Assembly: GCA_001414345.1 (NCBI GenBank)
Contig: LLCB01000130.1
Coordinates: 62,001-126,000 of the forward strand
DNA length: 64,000 bases
From: Hymenoscyphus infarciens
Lineage: Eukaryota > Ascomycota > Leotiomycetes > Helotiales > Helotiaceae
Direction: 5' to 3'
Positions within the stretch are counted from its first letter, which is position 1. Every line of letters begins with the position of its first letter. The notes under the pieces are model-generated. The model saw only the letters and a program-made list of their open reading frames with translations, was not told the origin of the DNA and made no database searches. Positions 27,555 through 38,670 of the stretch are shown piece after piece. The translations under genes were made by a program, and so were the position numbers.

Positions 27555-27889
27555 ATGCCTTCTTCCATTTCTCGGAAGAGTGTACATAAGAAGCGCTCGG
27601 AAAAATCATCTTTCATACCACGTGTTTTTTGTCCAGTCACAGGCTGTAACTCTACCTTCGGTCGCTCTGCCGATCTCCTACGACATCATCAATCTATACA
27701 TCCCCAAAAACACCTTGTTCCTTTTCGGGGTGTTTCTATGCCACTGGAAGGCCTGACAAGATGAATGACCACATCAAGAACAAACATCGTGAAGCGAGTA
27801 AGTTCATGATATTTTCCCCATGGATTGTTAGGAAGACGACTAGGACGTCCTAGATACACCAAAAAGTTAGAATTAACTAAATCGTAAAT

Positions 27890-27917
27890 TGTAAATCGTA
27901 AATCGTAAATCGTAAAT
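27890..27917 (+). repeat. left subterminal 7-bp tandem array (AAATCGT)
   Basis: Four to five copies of AAATCGT/AAATTGT directly inside the left inverted end of the 6-kb element. The counterpart at the right end (about 33800-33845) is the reverse complement with ACGATTT/GCGATTT units. Further degenerate units lie at 33700-33770. Subterminal arrays like this are typical transposase-binding sites (inference). Confidence 0.6.
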
Positions 27918-28273
27918 CACAAAAGTTATATAAATTAAGAGATAATTGTAAAAGGTATTAAATATTAAATTAAAATATATTATAGTAAGAGATATATATA
28001 TATAATATAAAAAGACTATATAAATCGACTTTCATCGCTATAATAAGTTCCTAAATTATGTTTTAAAACTGAGCCTTTTTTAAGCTAACTACTCTAGATT
28101 ACTTAATATTAAAGTAATTAGCTTGTTTTAAAAGCTTAAAAGCTTAATTTAAGATTATTTAAGTACTTTTAGCTACTTTTCTCGATTATATACTAGTTTC
28201 CTAATTAGAGTTAGCGCTATTTATTTTATAAGCTAAAAAGTGTACTTATCTTATATACTAACCCTCTTATATT

Positions 28274-28690
28274 ACTTCTTCTTTTAAATACTATTTTCTA
28301 TTATTTCTTCTTTTAAAAGTACTATTCTACTAGTAAATCCTAAATCTCCTACTATATATACTCTCTATCCTCTCTTATATTTAAGTACTAATAATAATAG
28401 AAGAAGGAAGAGAATAAGCTTTAATAGTAGCTTTAAGTATCTATTAAAGTATAATATCCTTAGTAGTAGAACCTCTTAAGATAAATTAAATTAGTTACTT
28501 CTTTTTTTAAATACTACTTTATATTATTCCTTTTTTTAAAAGTACTATTCTACTACTATATATACTCTCTCTCTCTCCTTAAATTTAAGTATTAATAATA
28601 ATAGAAGAAGAAAAAGAATAAGCTCTAGTAGTAGCTCTAAATACCTATTAAAGTATAATATCCTTAGTAGTAGTATTATAGTATAATAAT
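28274..28690 (+). repeat. tandem duplication of ~220 bp within the element
   Basis: Two diverged copies start near 28274 and 28494. Both carry TTTTAAATACTA, AAAAGTACTATTCTACTA, TACTCTCT, AATAATAATAGAAGAAG and CTATTAAAGTATAATATCCT in the same order. Differences are largely C/T and G/A. Confidence 0.6.
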
Positions 28691-31600
28691 CTTAGAATTT
28701 TAAGTATAGTAGAAAGTATAAAAAGAGTAGTTTTAAGTATATAATAGAAGCCTAAATATACTATATTAATTTATTAATTTAGAGCTATATAAGGTGTTTA
28801 TAAAAGAGTTATATCTAAAGAGAACCTTTATTTAAGAGATATATAATATTCTTAAAAGTAATTATAATATTAACGTCTCTAATACTACTCTTAAGCTCTA
28901 AATTAATATAAGATAAAACCTTTAAAGGAACGCTAATAGTATACCCTCGCTAGTCTTATATATATAAGTAGTATATCTTTTTAAAGATATAGAATTATCT
29001 AATTTAAGTATAGTATATATATTAAATTAGAAGAGCTTCGTAATTAAGCTTTAGAGGCTTTAAAGAATATAATAGAATATAGAACTTTAGTATAAGAAGT
29101 TTTATACCTAGAAAAGGCGTACTAAGTTAGAAGCTATACTTTAGTATAAGATCTACGAATATAGCTACTTTAGTACTATAAGAAGGTTTAGTCTTAGGTT
29201 CCTTTATATATATTTAAATACTTATAGTATTAATAGAGATAGAGATAAAAAATAGAGTAGAGATAAGATCTAAAAAGCGTTTAAAAAGGTTAATAAGAAA
29301 GAGTATACTTAAAGGTTATAAGAGATTAAAGATATATAAAGTAAGTATATTATACTAGAGTCTAATTTTATATAGAGTATTAATAGATATTATAAATTAA
29401 GATTTATTAGTATTAAGATATATACTAGTATTAATACCTATGCTTGATTTATCTCTTAGAGCTATTATAGTATCTTAAATAATATAGTAGTATCTACTTT
29501 ATAGTAATATAATAATACTATAAGTAGCCTTAGAAAGATACTATACTATATATAATTAGATTAAGGATTAGAATCTCTAATAGTAGTAAACACTTACTAT
29601 ATACTTTATTAATAATAAGCTATAGAAAGTAGTAAAGAGCTATACTAATTTTTAAACCTATATTAGTTTAGTACTTCTATAGCTAACTAATATATTAAAG
29701 CTTAATAGAGATAGCTTATAAAAGAGTCTCTAAATAAGTAGAAGATATACTTTTAAAGTATTTGTAAAAAGAGGTTATTTTCTAAAAAGAGCCTCTCTAA
29801 TATAATTACTATATTATATATATATATTCTAATTATTTAAAAAGAGGTTTAAATGTTTATATATATATAAAATTACTATTATATTTATACTAATACTAAT
29901 TAAGAGTATAAAGTACTAAGAGTACTATAGACTAACTTTTACTATTCTAGGAGTAAAGAGTATCTAGTAGACGATTATAGTATTAAGGTGCTTACTAAGA
30001 AGCTTACTAAGCTTTAAGAATTATATAAGAATTAGAATATTAATATATATTTACTTTAAATAATCTTAGAGTAGTATAAAATAAAATTATTAGTATATAG
30101 ATATATACTACTAATTAATAAGATAATATATATTAAAAAGGGAGAAACTTATACTATAGTATACTTAGATTTAAGAGTAGAATTATTAATATATATCTAA
30201 AAGAGTAACTAAACTAGGAATAAACCTATACTAAATATAAGCTAAGCTTTAAGTTTAAAATTTATATATTTTAAGTATAAAAAAAGGCTTAATATAACTT
30301 TAGAGAGAAATAGATATATTTATTAACTTTTAATTAAATTTAAAAGTAATTTATATAAGGTTTTAGGTATAGTTATAAGTATATAATTCTCTAAGTACTT
30401 AGAAAGAGATTTTAGTAGAGTAAATCTACTAACTATAACTATTAGTACTAAGCTTAATTTATAAATTACTTACTACTACTAATAAAAGTTAGTAATCTTA
30501 GACTCTTAAATCTTTAAAAAATTATAATATTATAGGTTCTACGTTTATTAAGTTCTAGTTAGCTTTATAAATATAAATAATACTATTCTATATCTAAATT
30601 AAAAGTAAAAGAATTAATTTAAAATATTATATTTTTAAGCTATTTTAAGTATATAGATTACTAACTTTTATTAGTAGTAGTAAATAATTTATAAATTAGG
30701 CTTAGTATTAATCACTTATCTTTAGAACCTTCTTAGTCTCTTAGAGAGGTTTCTAAGCTAGCTTCTAAGTAGTTATTTAAAGTAGAATATTCTTTAATCT
30801 AGCCTTACTTATACCTACTTCTATAAATACTTATAGAATAGTAAATAAAGTCTTAGCCTTTATAGAGGATAATATACTATATAACTAGTAATTATTTAAT
30901 ATATACTAGAATAGTATATTAGAGCTTTATAAATAGTATTAAAAGTAAGAAGCGAGATATAGAAGGTTATATAGTTTAAGTAGAATAGTCTTCTAATTTT
31001 CCTACTTTTATTCTATTACTTTTACTTATACTTTTAGAAGCTCTATATCTACTACTTTATAATACTAAAAACACGCTAAGATACTTTAATATTAGTCTCT
31101 TAAATACTTAGAAGTCTAGGCTTCTTATTTTAAGAGTTTAAAGCTTAAAGTATATTCTTATTACTTCTTAGTAAACTTAGTAAGTACTCTAGAAAATCAT
31201 ATATCTACGTTTTCTTAGAGGCTAGGTAAACTACTTTTTAATACTAAGATTAAGAACTGTTTATAAAAAGTAAAAGACTATCTTATAAAAGCTATAATAT
31301 AAAGCTCTAATAGCTAGGAGAAGAAATAACAGTTAATTATAGAGTCTAAAAGGAAGTAAGAGGCTATTATAGAACGTTCTACTACTAACTACTCTACTCT
31401 TATTATTAAGTAAAAGGAGGATAAATTAGCTATAACTAGAGAGTAAGCTATTTAAGAGGAAAAGGCTAGAGCTAGATAATCCTTCTTTATAAAAGCTCTT
31501 AGTAAGACTAAAATAATTAGAGTGAAAGTATATAAGAAGGGATTTATCTCTAATAAGAAAAAGGCTAAAAGTAAGTAGTACTCTTAAATTTAGTATATAC

Positions 31601-32440
31601 TACTAATTAGTATAGGCTTCTTAGCTTCTCTTCTAATCTATAGAGCGCTAAAGCCTATCTCTATTACTAAAATCTATATTTAAGTAGCCTTATATATCTA
31701 TATATATATAACGAGTACTAAGAACTTCTCTACTACTAAGAGTATCTCTATAATTATATATACTTTTATAGTATAACGTAGTAAGATAGTTAGAGTATAA
31801 ATTAATAATAACTTTCTATTTTAGGTGCTTTACTTACCTACTAGTAACTTTAAGAATCTATTTAACTTTAAATTAGTATTTTAGAATATATAAGCTAAAA
31901 GGTTTACTATTAAGCTCTTAGAGAATATCTACTATATAATCTCTACTCTTAGTAGATAGGATCTTATTAATATACTACTTCTTACTAATAAGGTAAAAGA
32001 CGTCTTTCTAGCTATAAATGTTACTATTAAGAAGAGGAAAGCTAAGTAATTAAGTATTATAAATTATAAGAAGGTAAATAACGTATAAGCTCTTATATAA
32101 TACTTTAATTTACTAAAAAGTCTTACTAATAAAAAGTACTATAAAGTATATATAGTATTTAATAGCTATACTAATAATAAGCTCTAATCTTCTAAAAAGA
32201 GGTAATCTATTATACCTTTATAGAATATCTAAGAGCTATTAATTCTACTTTAACTCTTAGTATCTATTAAGGTACCTAATAATAAGCCTATTATTCTTAA
32301 AGATAATACTTAAGATAGAGAGAGAGATATTAGGCTTATACTATTACTAAGAGATAGTACTAGTACTAGAGTAAGTATAATATTAGTAGATAATTTAAAA
32401 TTAGATAATCTTCTAGAGATATTTATAGTTATTATTATAT

Positions 32441-32506
32441 ACTTAGAAGACTACTCTATAATTGTTGTCGCTTACTTAGAAGACTACTCTATAATTGTTA
32501 TCGCTT
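32441..32506 (+). repeat. two copies of a 33-bp tandem repeat
   Basis: ACTTAGAAGACTACTCTATA begins each copy, at 32441 and 32474; they differ by one G/A (TTGTTGTCGC versus TTGTTATCGC). 33 bp is a multiple of three, so this was probably an 11-residue coding repeat before decay. Confidence 0.7.
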
Positions 32507-34286
32507 ATTTAAAAGAGGAAGATAATAGAAATAATAATTCTAGAGATAGTTCTAAAAGTAATATAAGAAGTAAGGATATAGATATAGATATAGAGGAGGA
32601 TACTAATAGTAAAGAAGTATTAACCCTAGGCTTATACTTACTATTACCTCTTATAAAGAATAAGAAGAAGAAGAGCTTAATAGTATCTACTAAGTTAAAT
32701 ATACTAGAGAGAGTAGATAAAGTAGTATAATAATAGATAGATATAGATAAGTAAATTATAAGAGATCTTAATACTTAATTATATATAGATATTAATACTA
32801 CTATTACTAAAGGTAGGCTTAAATTAATTAATAAAGAAGAGTAATTAAAACTCGATTAAGAGCTTAATAAGAGAGTCTCTAATTTACTCTTACCTACTCC
32901 TCTTATATCTATAAATATGCTAGTAAGTAAAATAATAGCTACTACTCTACTACTATAATTACTTCTATAAATAGCTTTAATTTAAAGAGAAAGAGAGGAG
33001 ATATTCTCTTTTAAATAACTTTTATTAATTAACTCTCTTATACTATTAAAAAGATTAGAATCGTATATAATAAGTATAATAAGAAGAGAGATAAGAAGTA
33101 AGAGTATATAGTAGTAGATACTTTAGGTATAGATACTAGAAGAATTATCTATAATATCTTAATTTTATTACTACTTTTTAGTTACTTTTTACTACTTTTA
33201 CCTCTCCTTTTACTAAAATACCTAAATAATTATAATTTAAGATTAGTTAAGTACTTTAAGTACTACTTTACTAATTATATACTAATTACCTAATTAGGCT
33301 TAGTATCTCTTACTTTTAGATTAAATTATAGCTATAGTTATAGTATTAAAAGTCTTAATTATCTCTTTTCCTCTCTTATTTATTAGGTACTTATATAATG
33401 TTATCGTTTATACTAAGTATATATATTACTTTTAATAATTTATAATATTTTAGATAATAGATTTAAAGTCATATTAGACTTATATTTAGTATAGTACTAA
33501 GTAGTATATATTAATAGAAAGTAAGTGTTAAACGATTATAATATATATATATATTTAATAGATATATATATACTATATTACCTTTTACTTTCTACCCTCG
33601 CTTATACTTAAATTTTATGATTTAAGCCTTATAATTTAAGTATTACAAATTATGAATACCCTTACTTTAAGCTTTAAGATTACTGATTTAAGCTTTTCGA
33701 TTTACGTCTAAATAGCTTTTAAAAAATCTACGTTTATCGATTTACGATTTGCGATTTATGATTTAGCTCTAAAGGGCTATATACTCAAAAATCTAAGCTT
33801 TACGATTTACGATTTACGATTTGCGATTTGCTATTTACGATTTAGTTAATCCGACTTTTTAGTGCATTCAGGATGCCGTATGTGCCCCTACGATGAACTC
33901 AATATTAAGAAGTGGGAAATTCTCGATTATACTGTGCCGACTTATTCCCACTTTACGCTAGATGGTGGAGTAGTTGGAGGCATTTCGGAGGATATTCCGT
34001 GGAATATTGAGACCTCTTCATTTGGTTAAGGCTCTAATAACTTCTGGGATGCAACATGTAATTTTGGAGGTCAATATTAGAGCTTACGTATTTCCCTTCG
34101 GAAAGTTATTGGTACTCGAGTACGCGACCTACCCCTGATGAATGATTGAGAACATGTCATATGATATTGGAAGTTCATGAACGACGAAAAATTAGATTCT
34201 TCTAAGAACTACTAATACTCGCAAGATAAAAAAATATTTCAACTCGAATCATCCTCATTTTCCTTCCTTTTCATTTCCCCCCTCTT

Positions 34287-35766
34287 TCACTTTGGTATTC
34301 CTCTCAACCCATTCCCCTTCCTCTTCTCAGCCATCACCTCTCTCCTCGAATACTTGAACATCCTCTTAGTAGACCCCGGGTTGGTACAATAAGAACTATT
34401 AACAAAGGTATAACACTTCGGTTCCTGGCAACAAGAACGAATACAGAATCCACCAGGACACTCTGCGTTTGAACCACAGGTAGTCAGAGAATTACATTCG
34501 GGATCGAAGGTGGGGTCTCTACATCTGCCTTGACCATCTGTATCAGGCTGACAGTACCCACGCGTTTTTCCACAGCCGGGCTGGCATTCATATTGGGTTG
34601 ATTCATTGCATTGAGATGGATTGTTACATTTGGTGCTGACGTTTATGGCCTCGAGTTCTGCGGCGGTGGCGCATATTCCATTGAAACATGTATCGCCGGC
34701 CGGACACTAGAGAAGAAATATGTTAGTTTTTACATGTGGATAAGGAAGTATGGAATTTGCATACCTTTGTACCACAAGTTCCACAATTCGCAGCATCGGT
34801 TTGGAAATTTGTGCAGTTTCCAGCGCAACTGCTCAGAGGAGATGCGCATGCTGTCGCGGTGGTTTGGACAGCCGTTCCAGAGGATTCGATAATGGTTTTG
34901 GAAGACGCGATGCTTGCGGGTGATGCTACAGCGGTTGTTCTGATTCTGCTAGTTCTCGTTCTGACTCTACTACTGGCAGACACTGTTGCCGCCGGCCTCC
35001 CCGTGATTGCACTGCTTGAAAGATCACTTTGAGTTGTTTGAGCGCCTGGTGATTGGGACTGGATGAAAGTGAATGGAAGTAGAGATGTCGAGGAGGATGT
35101 GGACGATGGTTCTGAGGAGATTTCGCTGCTGTGTGCCGATGTAGTTGATATTTCGCTTGCAGATGAGCTAGTTGCCAATATGGAAGAAGAACTTGGGCTA
35201 GACGAGCTGGCAGATGACGCGGAAGAAGATACTGTTTCAGACGAGCTAACACCGGACGTAGGTTGGGAAGAAGAGGAAGTCGAGGAGGGCAAAGTGGGAG
35301 ACGTACTTGTCGAAGAAGCCGTGGCGGTAGAGGAGAGTGCAAAACACGTCGTTGTAGTGATACAGACGGTCTCGGCTGTAGAAGAGCTTGTTGATGAAAG
35401 GGGCACGGAAGAAATTGTGCTGGAAGTGCCTTCGGGGCTGGCGGTTGTGGCGTTGGCAGTGATGGTGGTTTGTGTGATTCCCGCACAGGAACAAGCACTG
35501 CTGTATTCTGAAGGTTGACAAAATGGTGTTACATATGCAGGGATATCGGGGGTTGTAGTCGAGATACCAGGAGTAGCGGTAACTTTCATGTAATTTGAAC
35601 AGTCTACGAGCCTCGAGGTAAGATCAGGCTCGATGTGAGCATCTGCCCCAGTAACCTCCCTCGCACAATTATCTTCATGGCAGTCCCGAGCTTGTAAGAC
35701 GTTGTCGTGTGAATACCCAAGGGAGGCGTAAGAAGAAAGTAAAACAACTACTGCAAAAGATATCAT
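34287..35766 (-). CDS. secreted mucin-like Ser/Thr-rich protein with Cys-rich C-terminus
   Basis: Spliced minus-strand model: exon 1 35766-34765, phase-0 intron 34764-34707 (GTATGC...TTCTCTAG), exon 2 34706-34287; 473 aa. Start MISFAVVVLLSSYASLGYS is a signal peptide. Residues about 100-290 are dominated by Ser and Thr (SSTSSSTSLL, SSSPSSSSILATSSSASE), an O-glycosylated mucin-like stalk. The C-terminal 150 residues hold about 20 cysteines with short spacings: CASPLSSCAGNC, CGTCGTKCPAGDTCFNGIC, CQPGCGKTRGYC, CGSNAECPGGFCIRSCC. The tail ends KRKGNGLRGIPK without a hydrophobic GPI segment, so release to the wall or medium is expected. A short CPAGDTCFNGIC-type module resembles fungal Cys-rich wall proteins. 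A surface or effector-like role is inference; no domain assigned. Confidence 0.82.
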
Positions 35767-36438
35767 ATTGGCGGCGAATAAATAAGTCACTGAGGAGCAA
35801 AGAACTCCAAAAGAAAGGAAGACGATGAAGTATAAATCATTGCGCGGTGCATGAGTTTTTCTTCAAATAGATAAGCGAAAGAAGAGGAATGCACTCATTG
35901 ATGTCATTTTTGACTCGACCGAGACCCAGGATTCCATCCCTCCAATAGTTGTTGGAATTCCCCTAAGGGCTTGGAAACCGAGACCGCCGCACCTAAAAAC
36001 GGAAGGATGTCTTAGTCCGAGACGTGACCACAAATTGCAGGGAGGAAACGAGGCAAAATCGTGTTTGGAGATGTTCTTTTGGAACAAGACTGTCACCCAG
36101 ATCGAGTGCAAGCTTGTATTCCACGTGATCTCCAATATCCGTGTTACACTCAGCCTAGACAACTCGTACAGGAATAGAGAAGCAGGTATGAGCCAAGACA
36201 TGCAATAGTTTTGACTTGTGTTGACTTGTGTTGACTTGTGTTGAGAAATTTGGAATGACGGCAAAAACAAAGATACAAAGAAACATGCCGCATGATACGG
36301 GGATTTTCGAATCCACTTTCGGTCTCAAACTCGCGTGTAGAAACAAACATTGAAAAAGTCACCTGGATTGTAGGTAGAACTTCCAAAAATACTAGTACAT
36401 ACCAACAAGAAGCGCTACCGTGGCTGAGAATATAATCG
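35767..36438. other. intergenic
   Basis: Promoter of the mucin-like gene and the 3' flank of the monooxygenase gene. The only distinctive sequence is a short 10-bp tandem array listed separately. Confidence 0.35.
36211..36244 (+). repeat. 10-bp tandem array, TTGACTTGTG x3.4
   Basis: Three exact units of TTGACTTGTG followed by TTGA, in a noncoding gap. A simple minisatellite. Confidence 0.85.
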
Positions 36439-37893
36439 CTACTGAGCCTCGACCTTCCTCGCCGCGTATACCTCGCCGGTCCTCTCAATTTCATCCTCCG
36501 CATTCTTGCCGCGGCCCTCCTTCTCCAGCTTTCTCACTAGAGGAAGTACTTGTTCTCCAAAATTGCTAATGTCTTCTTCGTAATGCAAAAAAGCCAACAG
36601 TACAATATCAATTCCCAGGCTTTTCAACAACAGAATTCGATCTGCAACTTGTTCTTTCGTACCAATTAACTTGGTCTTGAAGCCATCATTGTACTGGACC
36701 AAGTCCTCAAACTTGCTGTCGGCCCACATTCCTTTTTTGTTTCCAGTGCTTGCACCAGCTTGCTTGACAGCATCTCCAAAGGAAGCCACAGCTTCTTTGT
36801 CCGCCTTTCCCTGTATTTCGGAAAGTAGGCGGATAGCTTCTGCTTCGGTTTCCTTGACGATACAAAATCCATTGACGGCAAATTTGATGTCGTCTTCTCG
36901 ACCCACTCTCTTCGCCCGGGCCCGTACGTCAGCAATTTGCTCTTGGAATCCCTCAAGTGTATTTCCGTTCATAAAATAATAATCAGAAGCATTTGCACCG
37001 TTTTCTCGGGCGTCGACGGAGTTCCCTCCCTGAAACACGAGGGGGTGCGGTCGTCCGGGGAGCACTAGAGGCTTTGGTGAGAGTGGGTAGTCGTGAAATT
37101 GGTAGAAATCGCCCTTGTAAGTGAAACTGTCCGTAGTCCAAATTCCCTTCAGACATTCGATGAACTCTCTACTACGACTAGAGATGATGTCAGCTACGTA
37201 ACCCAATAAGATCAGGGGAACAAACCGATATCGTTCAGCATGCTCTAGCCACCATTGCCCGATGCTTATAAATTCGGCTTTGAACCACCCTGATACTACG
37301 TTGACAGATATTCGGCCATTTGTATAATTGTCAATGCTGGCAATTTGTTTTGCTGCGACCGCCGGGTTCCATGGTCCTGGGAGGAGAGCTGCGATGACAT
37401 TGAGTTTTGTAGTATTGTGTAGTAGCGCCTGTGAAAAAGATACAGATTCATGTTGATTTTCCTATCATTTTACATCAGCCGCGGAGCTTTTTCCCCATCC
37501 CACAGCCACAAAAAGACTTACAGCACCATAGCCAGCCATAAACCGAATCTGAGTCAGAGCAAACTCAAAGCCAACCCTCTCAGCAGTCTGAGCATATCTC
37601 ACATTTGACGCATAGTCCCATCTGTGAGCCTGTTAGGACTCGATTAAGGTTCGGTATGGAAACTTGTACTTGGTTCTCTGGGGTATCTTAGAGATAACCA
37701 ACCCCCCGGATACATTTGGTACCCAGTACGCAAACTTTACACGGTCGGACGAATCATTGATCTCATCCGGTGCTGTGTAATGATAGCCATTTGTTTGCGT
37801 ATCCGTCAGAATGCCATTAGTTTGTTTCGAGACTGCTTGTTGGACGATTGCAGAAATTGCTTGGAGTTGAGCTTCCGTGAAGGGTTCAGCCAT
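36439..37893 (-). CDS. flavin-dependent monooxygenase, bacterial-luciferase superfamily (SsuD/SfnG-like)
   Basis: Spliced minus-strand model: exon 1 37893-37670, exon 2 37621-37522, exon 3 37461-37226, exon 4 37177-36439, with introns of 48, 60 and 48 nt, all in phase; 432 aa. Landmarks: FAYWVPNVSGGLVISKIPQR at the first strand, RYAQTAERVGFEFALTQIRF, ENQHESVSFSQALLHNTTKL, LPGPWNPAVAAKQIASIDNY, NGRISVNVVSGWFKAEF, REFIECLKGIWTTDSFTYKG and PHPLVFQGGNS. These match alkanesulfonate or dimethylsulfone monooxygenases that use FMNH2 and O2 to split C-S bonds. There is an N-terminal extension of about 55 residues not found in the bacterial enzymes. The reduced flavin must come from a separate reductase, none of which is in the window. 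Its neighbours (below) support a catabolic cluster. Substrate not predictable from sequence. Confidence 0.88.
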
Positions 37894-38670
37894 TGTGAGC
37901 TGATGTGGACGCTGAAATCAAGTTTCAAAACGAAAACCAAGTAAAACAGAATGGTAGAAAGTATTATGTTGACAGACAAAAGACACTGTAGATAGGAGAG
38001 AGAGCCGTCGTCGGTCGATAAGGCCTCCACGGAAAATGACCAGCTGCATGGCCCACGGACTACTACCTGGGGCTTTACATCGTGTATTACCCGCCATGGG
38101 AAGAAAGAAGTATATGCTACGGAGCAATGCCCAAGCTGTACGACGATAGAAATGCCGATCCATTGATACATAGATCGACGCGGCATTCGACACAATCTGC
38201 TCGAGAAATGATGTGCTCAACATGGTATACAGTCACTTATGGTGCCATGCCCAGTTCATAGGATCATAGTTATCCCCACGACGGAGAATTTCCAGACAAC
38301 TCGGTTGCTGGTAAGGAAGGATATCAAAAGATAGCATGGCTCGCATGGCCAAATGCATGGTTGGATCAACTGGAGAAGGCACGGTGGGAGAAGGTGTTGG
38401 TTGAAATCAAAGTGGTCAAAGTGATACAAAAGGAAAGTTAGCCGAGATGGTCCAAGTCCTCGCCTTTCCTATTATGGCTTTCCCCTCTTTTACAAACTGC
38501 ACATCTATAACCTATACCTATATTGACACTAGCTGAGACCAGCTACTATCTCTATGTTCGCGGTTGAGTCTATTTCTATGTGCTATTCCTATGTGCTGGG
38601 CTTCTAGGTTGTGCGTTATCCCCCTTCCTCCTGTCCAGAGGAAAATCAGCCGCCGACCACCTGCACTACC
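37894..38670. other. intergenic between two minus-strand genes
   Basis: Upstream region of the monooxygenase; it also contains the 3' flank of the reductase gene. No gene or repeat seen. Confidence 0.3.

Larger units (their letters stand above)
27857..33864. mobile_element. 6.0-kb RIP-degraded TIR element inside a zinc-finger gene intron
   Basis: The ends are inverted: left CACCAAAAAGTTAGAATTAA, right (reverse complement) CACTAAAAAGTCGGATTAAC, both running into ACTAAATCGTAAAT and then arrays of a 7-bp AAATCGT unit. No open frame of 60 codons exists over 6 kb; stops are nearly all TAA/TAG and CpA/TpG are almost absent, the footprint of RIP. Across stops a frame near 29.2-29.6 kb reads like an integrase/transposase core (KAFKKVNKKEYT ... 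SINRYYKLRF), which is weak evidence. Left flank ends TA, right flank begins CA, so the target duplication is unresolved. Superfamily not assigned; it could be a composite of several insertions. Confidence 0.75.
27555..34029 (+). pseudogene. small two-finger C2H2 gene: intron invaded by a transposon, exon 1 frameshifted
   Basis: Exon 1 27555-27797 encodes basic MPSSISRKSVHKKRSEKSSF and finger 1, CPVTGCNSTFGRSADLLRHH (C-x4-C-x12-H-x4-H). A second finger of identical spacing, CSFSGCFYATGRPDKMNDHI, follows at once but in another frame; one extra base in the CCCCAAAAA tract at 27702-27710 would join them. Exon 1 ends at a GTAAGT donor (27798). At 33869-33871 a TTCAG acceptor opens exon 2 (33872-34029) in the phase that fits finger 2: CRMCPYDELNIKKWEILDYT, ending ...TSSFG and TAA. 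The intron is 6074 nt, of which about 66 nt remain when the element at 27857-33864 is removed. A small nucleic-acid-binding regulator of about 133 aa is likely. Whether the frameshift is real or a homopolymer sequencing error decides if this is a pseudogene. Confidence 0.65.

Noticed and set aside
36863..37206. Start of the luciferase-family gene at 37206
   Set aside because: That Met-like codon lies in intron 3; three upstream exons restore the family N-terminus.
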